From CALDTK01 sp965213735 (lineage in GTDB: Bacteria > Bacteroidota > Bacteroidia > Chitinophagales > Saprospiraceae), in the NCBI GenBank assembly GCA_965213735.1, contig CBDCAB010000005.1:2147016-2211015 (forward strand): 64,000 bases of DNA. Direction: 5' to 3'. The translations under genes and the position numbers were made by a program. Positions 54,804-63,236 of this stretch are shown in pieces (the first letter of the stretch is position 1; every line of letters starts with the position of its first letter). A model generated the notes under the pieces. That model had not been told where the DNA came from, made no database searches, and saw only the letters and a list, made by a program, of their open reading frames with translations.

Positions 54804-55070
54804 CTAATTATCATTTAGATAGTCAAGAATGTCAGCGGCTCGGTTTGTTAGATTCGAACTTGCCTGAATACTATCTTCATAACAACCCGCAGAGGCTACA
54901 ACAGCTTCCGCTTCGCATATACTTAGTTTTCGATACCGGACTAAATATCGCATGCATAATCCAAGTCGAATATTTTTCTTCTTTAGTATCCTCACAAGGT
55001 CAACATCTGACAGGTCGTATTTAGTTAGCCAAAGGCTTATTTCTTTATGAACTTGCTCTAAATCCATCAT
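54804..55070 (-). CDS. Candidate immunity protein 2
   Basis: 88 residues, mainly helical (MMDLEQVHKEISLWLTKYDLSDVDLVRILKKK). Its start shares one base with the toxin 2 stop (TAATG), the classic close coupling of a polymorphic toxin and its immunity gene. No family recognised. Confidence 0.65.
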   Translation of the reverse strand: MMDLEQVHKEISLWLTKYDLSDVDLVRILKKKNIRLGLCMRYLVRYRKLSICEAEAVVASAGCYEDSIQASSNLTNRAADILDYLNDN

Positions 55071-56194
55071 TATTTTTTAAGGTCAATTATAAATTCAGTA
55101 TTTTTGCCAGGATTAGCACTAGAGCTGTTCGGTGCTCGTCTGAATTGCAATCTAAGCTCCGAGTGCCCTTCAGCCTTAGCAAATTTTACGATTTCGTTCT
55201 TCGTTTGCAGTATAGCTCGTGGACCGATCTCGTTTTTAAGTGCATTTCCGACTATGTTGTTCGGGTACAGAATACCTTCAGTAATTTCGAGAGTTGTGCC
55301 AGTAGAGTTTCGTGTGACTAGCGCTTGTCCCATAAAATCCAAAGTTTCGCCTGACGTAGTATTAAAAGCTCCTTCAATTATGTCGTCTGACATCCTTAAC
55401 GCAGAAGACTGAAGCTCTACGCTAGCTTTAACTGGAGCTGATATGGGAGTGGAACCCAGGCGCAAAGTTTTGCCAACTCCCCATCCAACCGCAGATCCAA
55501 CAGCAGCTTCGATATACTGCTCGTTTGAAAGTGTAGTCAACTCATTAGCTCGAGCTTCGTTGCCTAATCTCCTAGCATTTCCAGCAGCGTGATCATTCGA
55601 AATTGCGTTTAACGGTGCCGTCACTGCTGCTAGCAATCCTGAAAATATCTTGTGTAGTGCGGGCTCAGGCATGTAAGTCGATTGCTCAATAGCCGCTAAG
55701 TCTACTGTTGGATTTTCAGCACTGTAGATCGAGTGGACAACCGTGTTGTCAGAGGCAGATAGTATCCTAGGCCTACCATCTGCACCAGGTCCAAAGATGG
55801 ATGGATGACTTTCAAGCCCATCCAAATCAATGTTAACTATCGGACTATTACTCGCAAACTGATAAGGCGTCAACATAGGATAGCTACTCGTCAAAGGATC
55901 AATTGACAGGAACCTCCCTGCTGCTTTATTATACAGTCTAAAGCCATAATCTTGGACCTCTGTACCCCTTTTTTGCTCAGGCGTGACGCGCGATACCCCC
56001 AGCACCAGTGCCTCATTGCCAAGCTCGTATGTGTATGTGTGCGCCCGTGTCACCGTCCACAAAGCTAGTTCCCCATCCCTTTTTTTCTTCAACTGACCGC
56101 CGGAGGCACATCTGTTCAGATCGCTAGCGCGGCTTTCAATTCTTGGCAGGTTTTCAATTGAAGAAAAAAAGGAGAGAGATCTTCGCGCATTCAT
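55070..56194 (-). CDS. Rhs-core toxin tip cassette 2, spanning the unit junction
   Basis: 374 residues from the ATG at 56194. Residues 1-83 lie in copy 2 of the unit and match tip protein 1 exactly. The core end (GRFLSIDPLTSSYPMLTPYQFASN) and everything after it lie in copy 1. The tip has a hydrophobic middle (KIFSGLLAAVTAPLNAI, AAVGSAVGWGVG) and a C-terminal ~110-residue compact domain (TLEITEGILYPNNIVGNALK, ELRLQFRRAPNS, NTEFIIDLKK), a likely toxic module of unknown activity. It is coupled to immunity 2. An excised 8,166-bp circle would carry this gene intact. Confidence 0.75.
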   Translation of the reverse strand: MNARRSLSFFSSIENLPRIESRASDLNRCASGGQLKKKRDGELALWTVTRAHTYTYELGNEALVLGVSRVTPEQKRGTEVQDYGFRLYNKAAGRFLSIDPLTSSYPMLTPYQFASNSPIVNIDLDGLESHPSIFGPGADGRPRILSASDNTVVHSIYSAENPTVDLAAIEQSTYMPEPALHKIFSGLLAAVTAPLNAISNDHAAGNARRLGNEARANELTTLSNEQYIEAAVGSAVGWGVGKTLRLGSTPISAPVKASVELQSSALRMSDDIIEGAFNTTSGETLDFMGQALVTRNSTGTTLEITEGILYPNNIVGNALKNEIGPRAILQTKNEIVKFAKAEGHSELRLQFRRAPNSSSANPGKNTEFIIDLKK

Positions 56195-56435
56195 TTATCG
56201 CGCAGAACCGCGCACGTGCACGACCACACACGCGCGTGGAACACCCACTACCAGGCTATTGGAACACCGAGACCAGGCGCAGCGCGTTCCCCGGTAGAGT
56301 CGGCAACATCTGTAGAGTCGGCACCACCGCTAGCATCTTGTGGCTTCATTCCCAGTCAGCACAAGGGGATCAGCCACTTACTATATGCTGCCTTCACCGA
56401 CCAAGCTTCAGGTGGCTGATTCGCTTGTGGTGACT

Positions 56436-57141
56436 GGGTTAAGCGGGGTTTGGGGCGGCTTTTGAGAGCCCCAACAACAAACGCCCGTGCGGCTGAGCAC
56501 GCCTTATACATAAGCGCTCCGCTTCACCATAGCTACATGCGCCGGAGCGCTCAGGATTTCGCGGGCTGATAAAGCGGCCATAGGAGCCCCTGCCTACTTG
56601 CCCCGAGGTACAAGGGATTAGCAAGTGGTCAGGGATCAGCGACGGCGGCCGCTGCGGGCCCAACCGAGGGCCGCCGCCGCTCGTCTGTGAGCGAGGGCGT
56701 GATCAGGCGACAGGTAGCTTAGCGGACTGAAGCCAGCGACCGAAGATGAGCAGCAGGCGGGGGCCGCGTGCAACGCCAAGGACTGTAGGCAAAACTGCTA
56801 CATCGGCGTCAGCCAACCGCTAATTAATTGCCTACAGGCCGCAGCCGAGGGCGGCGCGCAGCCCGCATACTAGGGCAGCGTAGCAACTGGTGTAAACGTG
56901 AGGCACGAACCTTACACCCGGGGCGAGAGCTGCCGATGAGGAGCCCGAGCCACAAGGCCCCCGGCGTGACACCTGCACCACTAAAGCACTATTCGTCCAG
57001 CCGCCTTAGCGGATGTGCCTTACTCTATCTTTAGTGGACAGGTGGCGCGATCTGTTGGCGTGGCGAGTCGCGACGAACGCCGCTTTAACTGCGCCCCGCA
57101 ACGACCACCAGGGAGTAAGGGAGCGCAGCGGGACTAACGTC
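56436..57141. ncRNA. Candidate large structured RNA or origin, copy 2
   Basis: Identical to the block at 48270-48975, with the same nested inverted repeats. Confidence 0.5.
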
Positions 57142-57171
57142 AGCGCGATTAGCGCGTGCAGCTTGTTTTGC

Positions 57172-58089
57172 TCATCCCCTCGGATGCAATCTCCTCACCA
57201 CCGCCGCCAACTCCCGCAAGCCCACCGCACTGTATCGCGCCGTCGTTGATGGATAGCGATGACCAGCAAACGCCTGCACCACCGACACATCATAGCCAGC
57301 CGCTAACAGATGAGCGATCACCGAGCCACGTATGCGCTGCGGCAGCAACCACAACTCACGCGCCCGCGAGCCATTCAAGATTGTCGAGAGCTTCTGACGC
57401 AACAACGGCCGCCCCCACCTAGACACCAGCAAGGTATTCGGCACACCTTCACCTCTACTAGTACTAGCCTCTGCCCAAGCTCCACGCACACCAGAGCCTA
57501 CCAAGCCAGGCCGCACGTCCTCGAGGTAGCCAGCCAGCATCATCACCTGCCCGGCACGCAAAGGCAACACCCGCGCATCAACGGTACGTGTGCCGGGTGC
57601 CCGCAAGCTTCCACCGCCCAGATCGATAGCCTCCAGCGTCAAAGCACACACCTCCGCCGGTGCCAGCGCCTGGTGACACAGTAGCCCCGCCAACACCGCC
57701 CGCAGCATACCCGCCTCATCGCTCGGATCACCTAGCTCATGGAGCAAACCTACCAGCTGTTCACGCGTGTAAAGCCGTGAGGCGTCGATGTGCTCTGAGG
57801 TGGCTTCAGTTCGCAAGGTCAACTTCGCACACGGATGATCCTGGCGCACCCCACTCACCACCAAATAATCGTAGTACGACTTGATGGCGGCCAGTCGCGT
57901 CGCACGCGTCGCTGATGCCAGTCCCCGCTCTCGCAACACACCTAGATAGCTCACCACATCAGCCCGCCCAGCCGCCTCAGCATCGCCAAGCTCACCGCAG
58001 TAATCACTCACAAAGCGCCCATAAGCGGCCACCGTTGATGGAGCCCGCCCCGAGCTGGCTAAATAGTTTTCGAAGGCGTCAACGTTCAT
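57172..58089 (-). CDS. Degenerate tyrosine recombinase IntB, copy 2
   Basis: Residue-identical to the protein at 49006-49923, including the missing box I Arg and box II His. Overlaps intA copy 2 by 11 nt. Confidence 0.82.
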   Translation of the reverse strand: MNVDAFENYLASSGRAPSTVAAYGRFVSDYCGELGDAEAAGRADVVSYLGVLRERGLASATRATRLAAIKSYYDYLVVSGVRQDHPCAKLTLRTEATSEHIDASRLYTREQLVGLLHELGDPSDEAGMLRAVLAGLLCHQALAPAEVCALTLEAIDLGGGSLRAPGTRTVDARVLPLRAGQVMMLAGYLEDVRPGLVGSGVRGAWAEASTSRGEGVPNTLLVSRWGRPLLRQKLSTILNGSRARELWLLPQRIRGSVIAHLLAAGYDVSVVQAFAGHRYPSTTARYSAVGLRELAAVVRRLHPRG

Positions 58090-59119
58090 GTTTAGCTGCT
58101 TTATCCGCACCCACCTCGAGGGCCAAAGCCGCCGGTGTGAGGCCATCATCATAGCTCGCATTTACCTGCCCGAGCTGACGTGTGTCCACGTGCAGATACA
58201 CCCGCGTGGTGTCCAGATGCGCATGCCCCAAAAACCGCCTCAGATGCTCAGTAGTCGCCCCACGCTCCAGCAAGTGAGTAGCGATCGCATGGCGCAGCAC
58301 ATGACACGTCACCGGCACCGCTACACCCGCCAGCTTGGCCAGTCTACCGAGGATGCGATTGGCTACAGCGCCGCGCATCACAGCACCACGATCATTGATC
58401 AGCACTGCCGCCTGGGACATTCCAGCTCCACCCTCCACCAAAAGCCCGCGGCGCTCTGCACCAAACATGTAGGCCTCCAGATCTGCGGCCACACCGCCAC
58501 CCATCGGCACCACCCGACGCTTGCCTCCCTTGCCCGACGGCACCACCACGAGGCTTTCGCCAAAACGCACGTCCCCGACAACACAGGCCGACAACTCTTT
58601 AGCCCTCAGGCCACACCCGTACACCAGCGACAACAGCGCCCGCGCCCGTGCAGGATAGTTGCCCTCACCTAAGAGCTCGGCAGCTTCATACAAGCAAGCC
58701 ACCTCAGCCTCTGTAGGCACCACCCGCTCGGAGTCCACCGCCACCGGCAGGTAGTCGGCGATGGCCACCGCACTAGCTGGGTCGCGTATCAGCTCGCCAT
58801 CCACGAGCAGCAACTCGAACAAGGCGGCCGTACGCCGCAGCTGCTTGCGCAGACTCTCCCGCATCAGCGGGCCGTAGTCGCGGCCAGCCCTACGACCCAC
58901 TCGCTCGGCCTGCGCGGTGTAGTAGGCACGGATATCATCAACTGTCACCTCGTCGAGGCGAACTCGCCCGCGCACAGCGTGCAAGAAACCCAGCACCTCG
59001 AGCGCGGCTGCACCGTGGCCACGCGAAGGCTCAACAGCATACCCCAGGCCCAGGCGGTGGTGCTCCAAACGATCAGCAATCACTTGCCGCTCGGCCTCGG
59101 TAGCCAGACCCAAGCTCAT
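58079..59119 (-). CDS. Tyrosine recombinase IntA, copy 2
   Basis: Residue-identical to the protein at 49913-50953 with a full catalytic set. Carries the 14-mer motif at 58553. Confidence 0.93.
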   Translation of the reverse strand: MSLGLATEAERQVIADRLEHHRLGLGYAVEPSRGHGAAALEVLGFLHAVRGRVRLDEVTVDDIRAYYTAQAERVGRRAGRDYGPLMRESLRKQLRRTAALFELLLVDGELIRDPASAVAIADYLPVAVDSERVVPTEAEVACLYEAAELLGEGNYPARARALLSLVYGCGLRAKELSACVVGDVRFGESLVVVPSGKGGKRRVVPMGGGVAADLEAYMFGAERRGLLVEGGAGMSQAAVLINDRGAVMRGAVANRILGRLAKLAGVAVPVTCHVLRHAIATHLLERGATTEHLRRFLGHAHLDTTRVYLHVDTRQLGQVNASYDDGLTPAALALEVGADKAAKHER

Positions 59120-59214
59120 CGCATCATCCTTTCACCAATGCGCCTACTACTACTACTACTACTGCTACGACGTGCTAGGCTGCTTTTTGGATTTAGGGGA
59201 CACACCCTTTTTTT

Positions 59215-59310
59215 GGAACAGTGGAACAATCGCCCTTTTTGGCACTTAACGCACTGATTATCAGCGAGAACAATTGTTCCAGGATTGTTCCATATTGTTC
59301 CCATTGTTCC
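59215..59310. promoter_or_regulatory. Iteron-like cluster, copy 2
   Basis: Same four ATTGTTCC and two GGAACA units as at 51049-51144. Confidence 0.6.
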
Positions 59311-59315
59311 AGGAT

Positions 59316-60701
59316 TTAGGCGCATATCGCATCAATTTGTGCCTCTAAGTCCTGTTTTATGCTCCGCCTCAGCTTGTCGTAGTCGTCGCGGTAGTCGATG
59401 CGGTAGCACACTTTTCGCAAGTTGCCGGAGTACTTGCTCGTGATGTACTCGGCCGTCTGGAGCTTGGCAAAAAACCGCGAGCACTGCGCCTTCGATAGGT
59501 GCATCGCCTGGCGCACATCGCGCTGGGTAAACTCCGGTTGGTCGTGCTGCTCAGCATACACTTTGAGCCGCTCATAAAATTGGCGTAAGCTGCCGTCGAG
59601 CTCGTCGACTTTTAGCACGATGGCCTCAAAAAGTATTTCACACGCCGCACGTAAATCTTCTGGTTGAGCCACGATTCTTCCCCGCTTATCCTTTTTTCGC
59701 TGATACTGATTGAGCAGGCACACCTGCCGCACAAAGCATAAATACAGCTCGTTGAGCCGCCTGATTTTGTGCGCTGATTCGGGCAACTTCACCCGGTCGG
59801 CATACGGGTTGACTACCTTGTAGGGCCGCAACATCCGCACGCAATTGGCCAGCAGCTGGCGGTTATTTTCTTGTTCTTCAGCGCCTGCAAAAATATCGGT
59901 TGATTTGCCTGCAGCACGTGCATTTTGATAGCCGATCACGCGCTGAGTTTGGGCCGAACTTTCATCGACGGCCACGACTAATGATCGACTCACATTATCC
60001 TCGTAAACCTCGCCACGTGTCGTGCAGGCAAGACTCGCAATCGGCCCGCGCACCGTCCGCTCGCCGCCGTGGATAGCGCCGCGCTCGTCTTTGACGCTCG
60101 TCGACGAGGTGAGCACACCGCGACTTTGCAGCTCACGAACGGCCAACTGCGCATCTTCTTTGAGTCCGTCCAGATCTTCGAGACAGACCAGCTTATGCGT
60201 AAAATAATCCTCGGCCTGGTTGTAAAATGCGTTGTCTGTCACGCGCGTAAATCGCTTCACATCTTCGGTTGGCATGCAACGCGCAATCACGTCGAGCAGG
60301 CGCGTTTTGCCCGATCCACTCGAGCCCTGGATCAAGGCGTGCAGCGGCTCGGGCATCTTGTAACTCGAGGCCACCACGAACAGCAGCAGCCGGTTTTGCT
60401 GCTCGCCCACGATGCCGCAGCGTCCGATCAACTCGCCGATCCGGTCCATCAACTTTGGCGCCTTCAGGAACTCGAGGAACGCGGTGGTTTGGGCGTTGGT
60501 GAGTGTGGGGGCTTTCGCCAAAACAGGTGATGCTTTTTTTGCCCGCGCCTCGTGCATGTAGCGCTCTAACTCAAGGGTCAATCTGTCTAAGTCTGCGTGC
60601 AGATCACCCGCATCGATGCCCAGTTTCTCGGCCGCCAGCTTGCAGGTCTTTTCGACTTGGGCGTAGTCGTACAGATCGACTTTGAGCGTGATCGACTTCA
60701 C
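59316..60701 (-). CDS. P-loop ATPase, copy 2
   Basis: Residue-identical to the protein at 51150-52535; 4-nt overlap with primase copy 2. Carries the 14-mer motif at 60511. Confidence 0.82.
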   Translation of the reverse strand: MKSITLKVDLYDYAQVEKTCKLAAEKLGIDAGDLHADLDRLTLELERYMHEARAKKASPVLAKAPTLTNAQTTAFLEFLKAPKLMDRIGELIGRCGIVGEQQNRLLLFVVASSYKMPEPLHALIQGSSGSGKTRLLDVIARCMPTEDVKRFTRVTDNAFYNQAEDYFTHKLVCLEDLDGLKEDAQLAVRELQSRGVLTSSTSVKDERGAIHGGERTVRGPIASLACTTRGEVYEDNVSRSLVVAVDESSAQTQRVIGYQNARAAGKSTDIFAGAEEQENNRQLLANCVRMLRPYKVVNPYADRVKLPESAHKIRRLNELYLCFVRQVCLLNQYQRKKDKRGRIVAQPEDLRAACEILFEAIVLKVDELDGSLRQFYERLKVYAEQHDQPEFTQRDVRQAMHLSKAQCSRFFAKLQTAEYITSKYSGNLRKVCYRIDYRDDYDKLRRSIKQDLEAQIDAICA

Positions 60702-62047
60702 GCCAGACGTATTTGTAGCGTCACCTTGAGCGTGTCGAGCTGCTCGACGCGCAAGCCCTTCACGCGCAGCTCGGAGGCACGAGCTCGGTAGCCGATGTCG
60801 TAGGCGTTGGCTACGTCGAGGCCTATTTTTGCTGGTGTTCTTACAGGTTCCGGACGCTGCGCGGCGGGTACTATTGGTACTGCTTCTACTATCTGTTCCG
60901 ATCCTGGCGGGTGGTCAGTTGAAGAATAAAGCCTAGCCCGTTCGCGGATAAAATGCCCGAGCACATCAACTCCATCCTTGACCAGCAAACTGTTGCAGTC
61001 TTCGCCTTCGGGTACTTGCACAATCGTTGTCGCTACCTGGTCTCCTCGCAGCTCCCGCACTTTGGTGGCCACGCGCTCGGTAGCCTCGCGCCCGGCCTTG
61101 TCTCCGTTGAGGAAGAAGCACACTTCTTCGAGTTCGTCGAGTGCTGCTACTGCCGTTTCGTGTTCTTTGGTAAATCCGTTGGTGCCATACATCGCCAGCA
61201 CCTCCCAACCATCAGCCGTAGCCTCATTCTGTAGCAAACTCACCGCATCGATGATGCTCTCGGTGAGGAGCAGCTTTTTGGTGGTCGTGGGTGGGTACTT
61301 CGGGTAGAGGCCTTGGCGATCACGCAGGTAATAATGTCTGCCAGTTTTGATCGCTGCAGGGTTTCGCGAGTCTCCTTCCACTCGCCGGAAGTACAGCCCT
61401 TCGATCTTACCCGTTTTGCCCTTGAGCGCAAACACCAAACATTCCCGCCCGAACACGTGGTACTGCTTACCTCCCGTCCTCGACTTGCGTCCACTGACGG
61501 ATGCGCTCATCAGCCCGATCTCGATGCAGCTTTTGATCAAATACTCGTCGCGCCGCTCGCCGTGGTGCATCTGGCCTGAGTTGTAGCCTACCGCTAAGCC
61601 TCTAGTTGCCAATAATTTGTAGTCTAAGCCTCGCGCCTTCAGGTAGGTCTGCGCTAAGCGCGTCATGCTGACGGCATTCGCGAAGTACGTATACACCTTC
61701 TGCAGCACAGCCGAGCGTGGTAGCTCCGTCATCGGTTTAGGCTTTACCGCCGCAGCCACCGCAGCTGATACTTCTCCGCCTGCCATCGCCTTGCAGCGCT
61801 CGATAGCCTCGTGCTTAGTGCAGCCCTCCTTATGCATCACGAAGTCAATCACGTCGAGTGATTTGCCGTGCGTCGGGCAGTTGCCACTAAAACAGTAGGC
61901 GGTGTGGGTTTTGTAGTAGACCTGCATGGAGGGAGTGCGGTCTTCGTGGAAGGGGCAGCTCAGCCTGAGCTTCTTGTCTGGCTTGAGGTGATAGTGCTGG
62001 AGCACGGCGGCCATAGAGAGGCGGGACTTGATCTGGGGGAGGGTCAT
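60698..62047 (-). CDS. CHC2/TOPRIM primase, copy 2
   Basis: Residue-identical to the protein at 52532-53881; same start choice (MTLPQIKS) at 62047. Confidence 0.88.
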   Translation of the reverse strand: MTLPQIKSRLSMAAVLQHYHLKPDKKLRLSCPFHEDRTPSMQVYYKTHTAYCFSGNCPTHGKSLDVIDFVMHKEGCTKHEAIERCKAMAGGEVSAAVAAAVKPKPMTELPRSAVLQKVYTYFANAVSMTRLAQTYLKARGLDYKLLATRGLAVGYNSGQMHHGERRDEYLIKSCIEIGLMSASVSGRKSRTGGKQYHVFGRECLVFALKGKTGKIEGLYFRRVEGDSRNPAAIKTGRHYYLRDRQGLYPKYPPTTTKKLLLTESIIDAVSLLQNEATADGWEVLAMYGTNGFTKEHETAVAALDELEEVCFFLNGDKAGREATERVATKVRELRGDQVATTIVQVPEGEDCNSLLVKDGVDVLGHFIRERARLYSSTDHPPGSEQIVEAVPIVPAAQRPEPVRTPAKIGLDVANAYDIGYRARASELRVKGLRVEQLDTLKVTLQIRLA

Positions 62048-62188
62048 GACAGAAAAAGTAAAAAACCACTGATGTGCGGCAAACGTACCTATTACGCGGC
62101 GCTTATACAAATGTTCTGCGGCGAACACCTCAGATAAAAGGCGTATTTTGTGCAACCAACCCACAATCCCTAGGCATCTACCACCAAT

Positions 62189-62548
62189 ATGGCGTCGTCT
62201 AACAGCAAAACTGATTCCGCCGCAGTCTTCGCTCAGCGACTAGGCGAAGTACGGCGTGCCCGTAAACTCTCCCAGGATGAGCTTGGTGCTCGCATCGGCA
62301 TTCTTGGTAAAGTACTTGGCCGGTATGAGCGCGCAGAGGCACGTCCTTCAGTTGAAGTTGCAGCCGCTCTAGCTCGCGCCCTTGATGTATCCCTTGACTA
62401 TCTATCTGGTGTTACCAATGAAGAACTTGATCGCTCGACGGCCGAGCGTATACTCGCAGCTCAAAAGCTCAACTCTGAAGATCGGGCCCATGTGTTCGCC
62501 TTGTTCGATGCGTTCATAACTCGGCGCAGGCTTGAGGCTATTATTTAG
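62189..62548 (+). CDS. XRE-family regulator, copy 2
   Basis: Residue-identical to the protein at 54023-54382, with the same divergent spacing from the primase. Confidence 0.88.
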   Translation: MASSNSKTDSAAVFAQRLGEVRRARKLSQDELGARIGILGKVLGRYERAEARPSVEVAAALARALDVSLDYLSGVTNEELDRSTAERILAAQKLNSEDRAHVFALFDAFITRRRLEAII

Positions 62549-62573
62549 ACTGCTAAAGCTTCAATTAGAGGAG

Positions 62574-62906
62574 CTATATGGAACTCGCAGAGCTAAGGTC
62601 AAGCGCTTCCAAAGTGGATAGACTTACTTGCTTTGGACCAAGTAAATAAGCTCGATGCACGGCACCAGACTCAATGTCGGCAACTAGCGCTATCACTTGC
62701 TTTAATGGCCCATTAAACAAAATTACCTGAGAACCGAGTTCGCCTGCGGATTTAAAGATGAACGCGCTATATGGCGCACCAATAGATAGCGCTGACGCAC
62801 TGCCTCCTTCACAACTATTAGAAGTAGTTAAATCATCGTCCAATGGGTTGCCATATACTTCCCCTCTTGCAACGTCGCATAAGGATCGTCCAGACAGAAG
62901 ATTCAT
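62574..62906 (-). CDS. Hypothetical 110-residue protein, copy 2
   Basis: Residue-identical to the protein at 54408-54740. Confidence 0.5.
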   Translation of the reverse strand: MNLLSGRSLCDVARGEVYGNPLDDDLTTSNSCEGGSASALSIGAPYSAFIFKSAGELGSQVILFNGPLKQVIALVADIESGAVHRAYLLGPKQVSLSTLEALDLSSASSI

Positions 62907-62969
62907 TGTCTGTAAGTCCGACGCTATCGCAGCATAACTGGATTACAACAGCCTCCTTACAACCTCTTG

Positions 62970-63236
62970 CTAATTATCATTTAGATAGTCAAGAATGTCA
63001 GCGGCTCGGTTTGTTAGATTCGAACTTGCCTGAATACTATCTTCATAACAACCCGCAGAGGCTACAACAGCTTCCGCTTCGCATATACTTAGTTTTCGAT
63101 ACCGGACTAAATATCGCATGCATAATCCAAGTCGAATATTTTTCTTCTTTAGTATCCTCACAAGGTCAACATCTGACAGGTCGTATTTAGTTAGCCAAAG
63201 GCTTATTTCTTTATGAACTTGCTCTAAATCCATCAT
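62970..63236 (-). CDS. Candidate immunity protein 2, copy 2
   Basis: Residue-identical to the protein at 54804-55070; start again shares one base with the toxin stop. Confidence 0.65.
   Translation of the reverse strand: MMDLEQVHKEISLWLTKYDLSDVDLVRILKKKNIRLGLCMRYLVRYRKLSICEAEAVVASAGCYEDSIQASSNLTNRAADILDYLNDN

Larger units (their letters stand above)
47778..55943 (-). mobile_element. Integrative/replicating toxin-tip element, copy 1 (8,166 bp)
   Basis: Bounded by where sequence becomes identical to copy 2: CCATAATCTTGG at 47778 matches 55944, exactly 8,166 bp later. In minus-strand order it encodes tip 2, immunity 2, a 110-residue protein, XRE (plus strand), primase, ATPase, intA, intB, a structured non-coding block and the shared toxin N-terminus. 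Both ends lie inside Rhs-core coding sequence. Left of 47778 the toxin reading frame continues into the unrelated tip 1, with ~40 codons of diverged core in between. The unit is arbitrary by rotation, as in any tandem repeat. Confidence 0.9.

Noticed and set aside
54840..54870. tRNA T-arm-like GTTCGAATC on the minus strand
   Set aside because: The flanking bases do not form a T-stem, no acceptor or anticodon arms are present, and it lies inside the immunity 2 coding frame.
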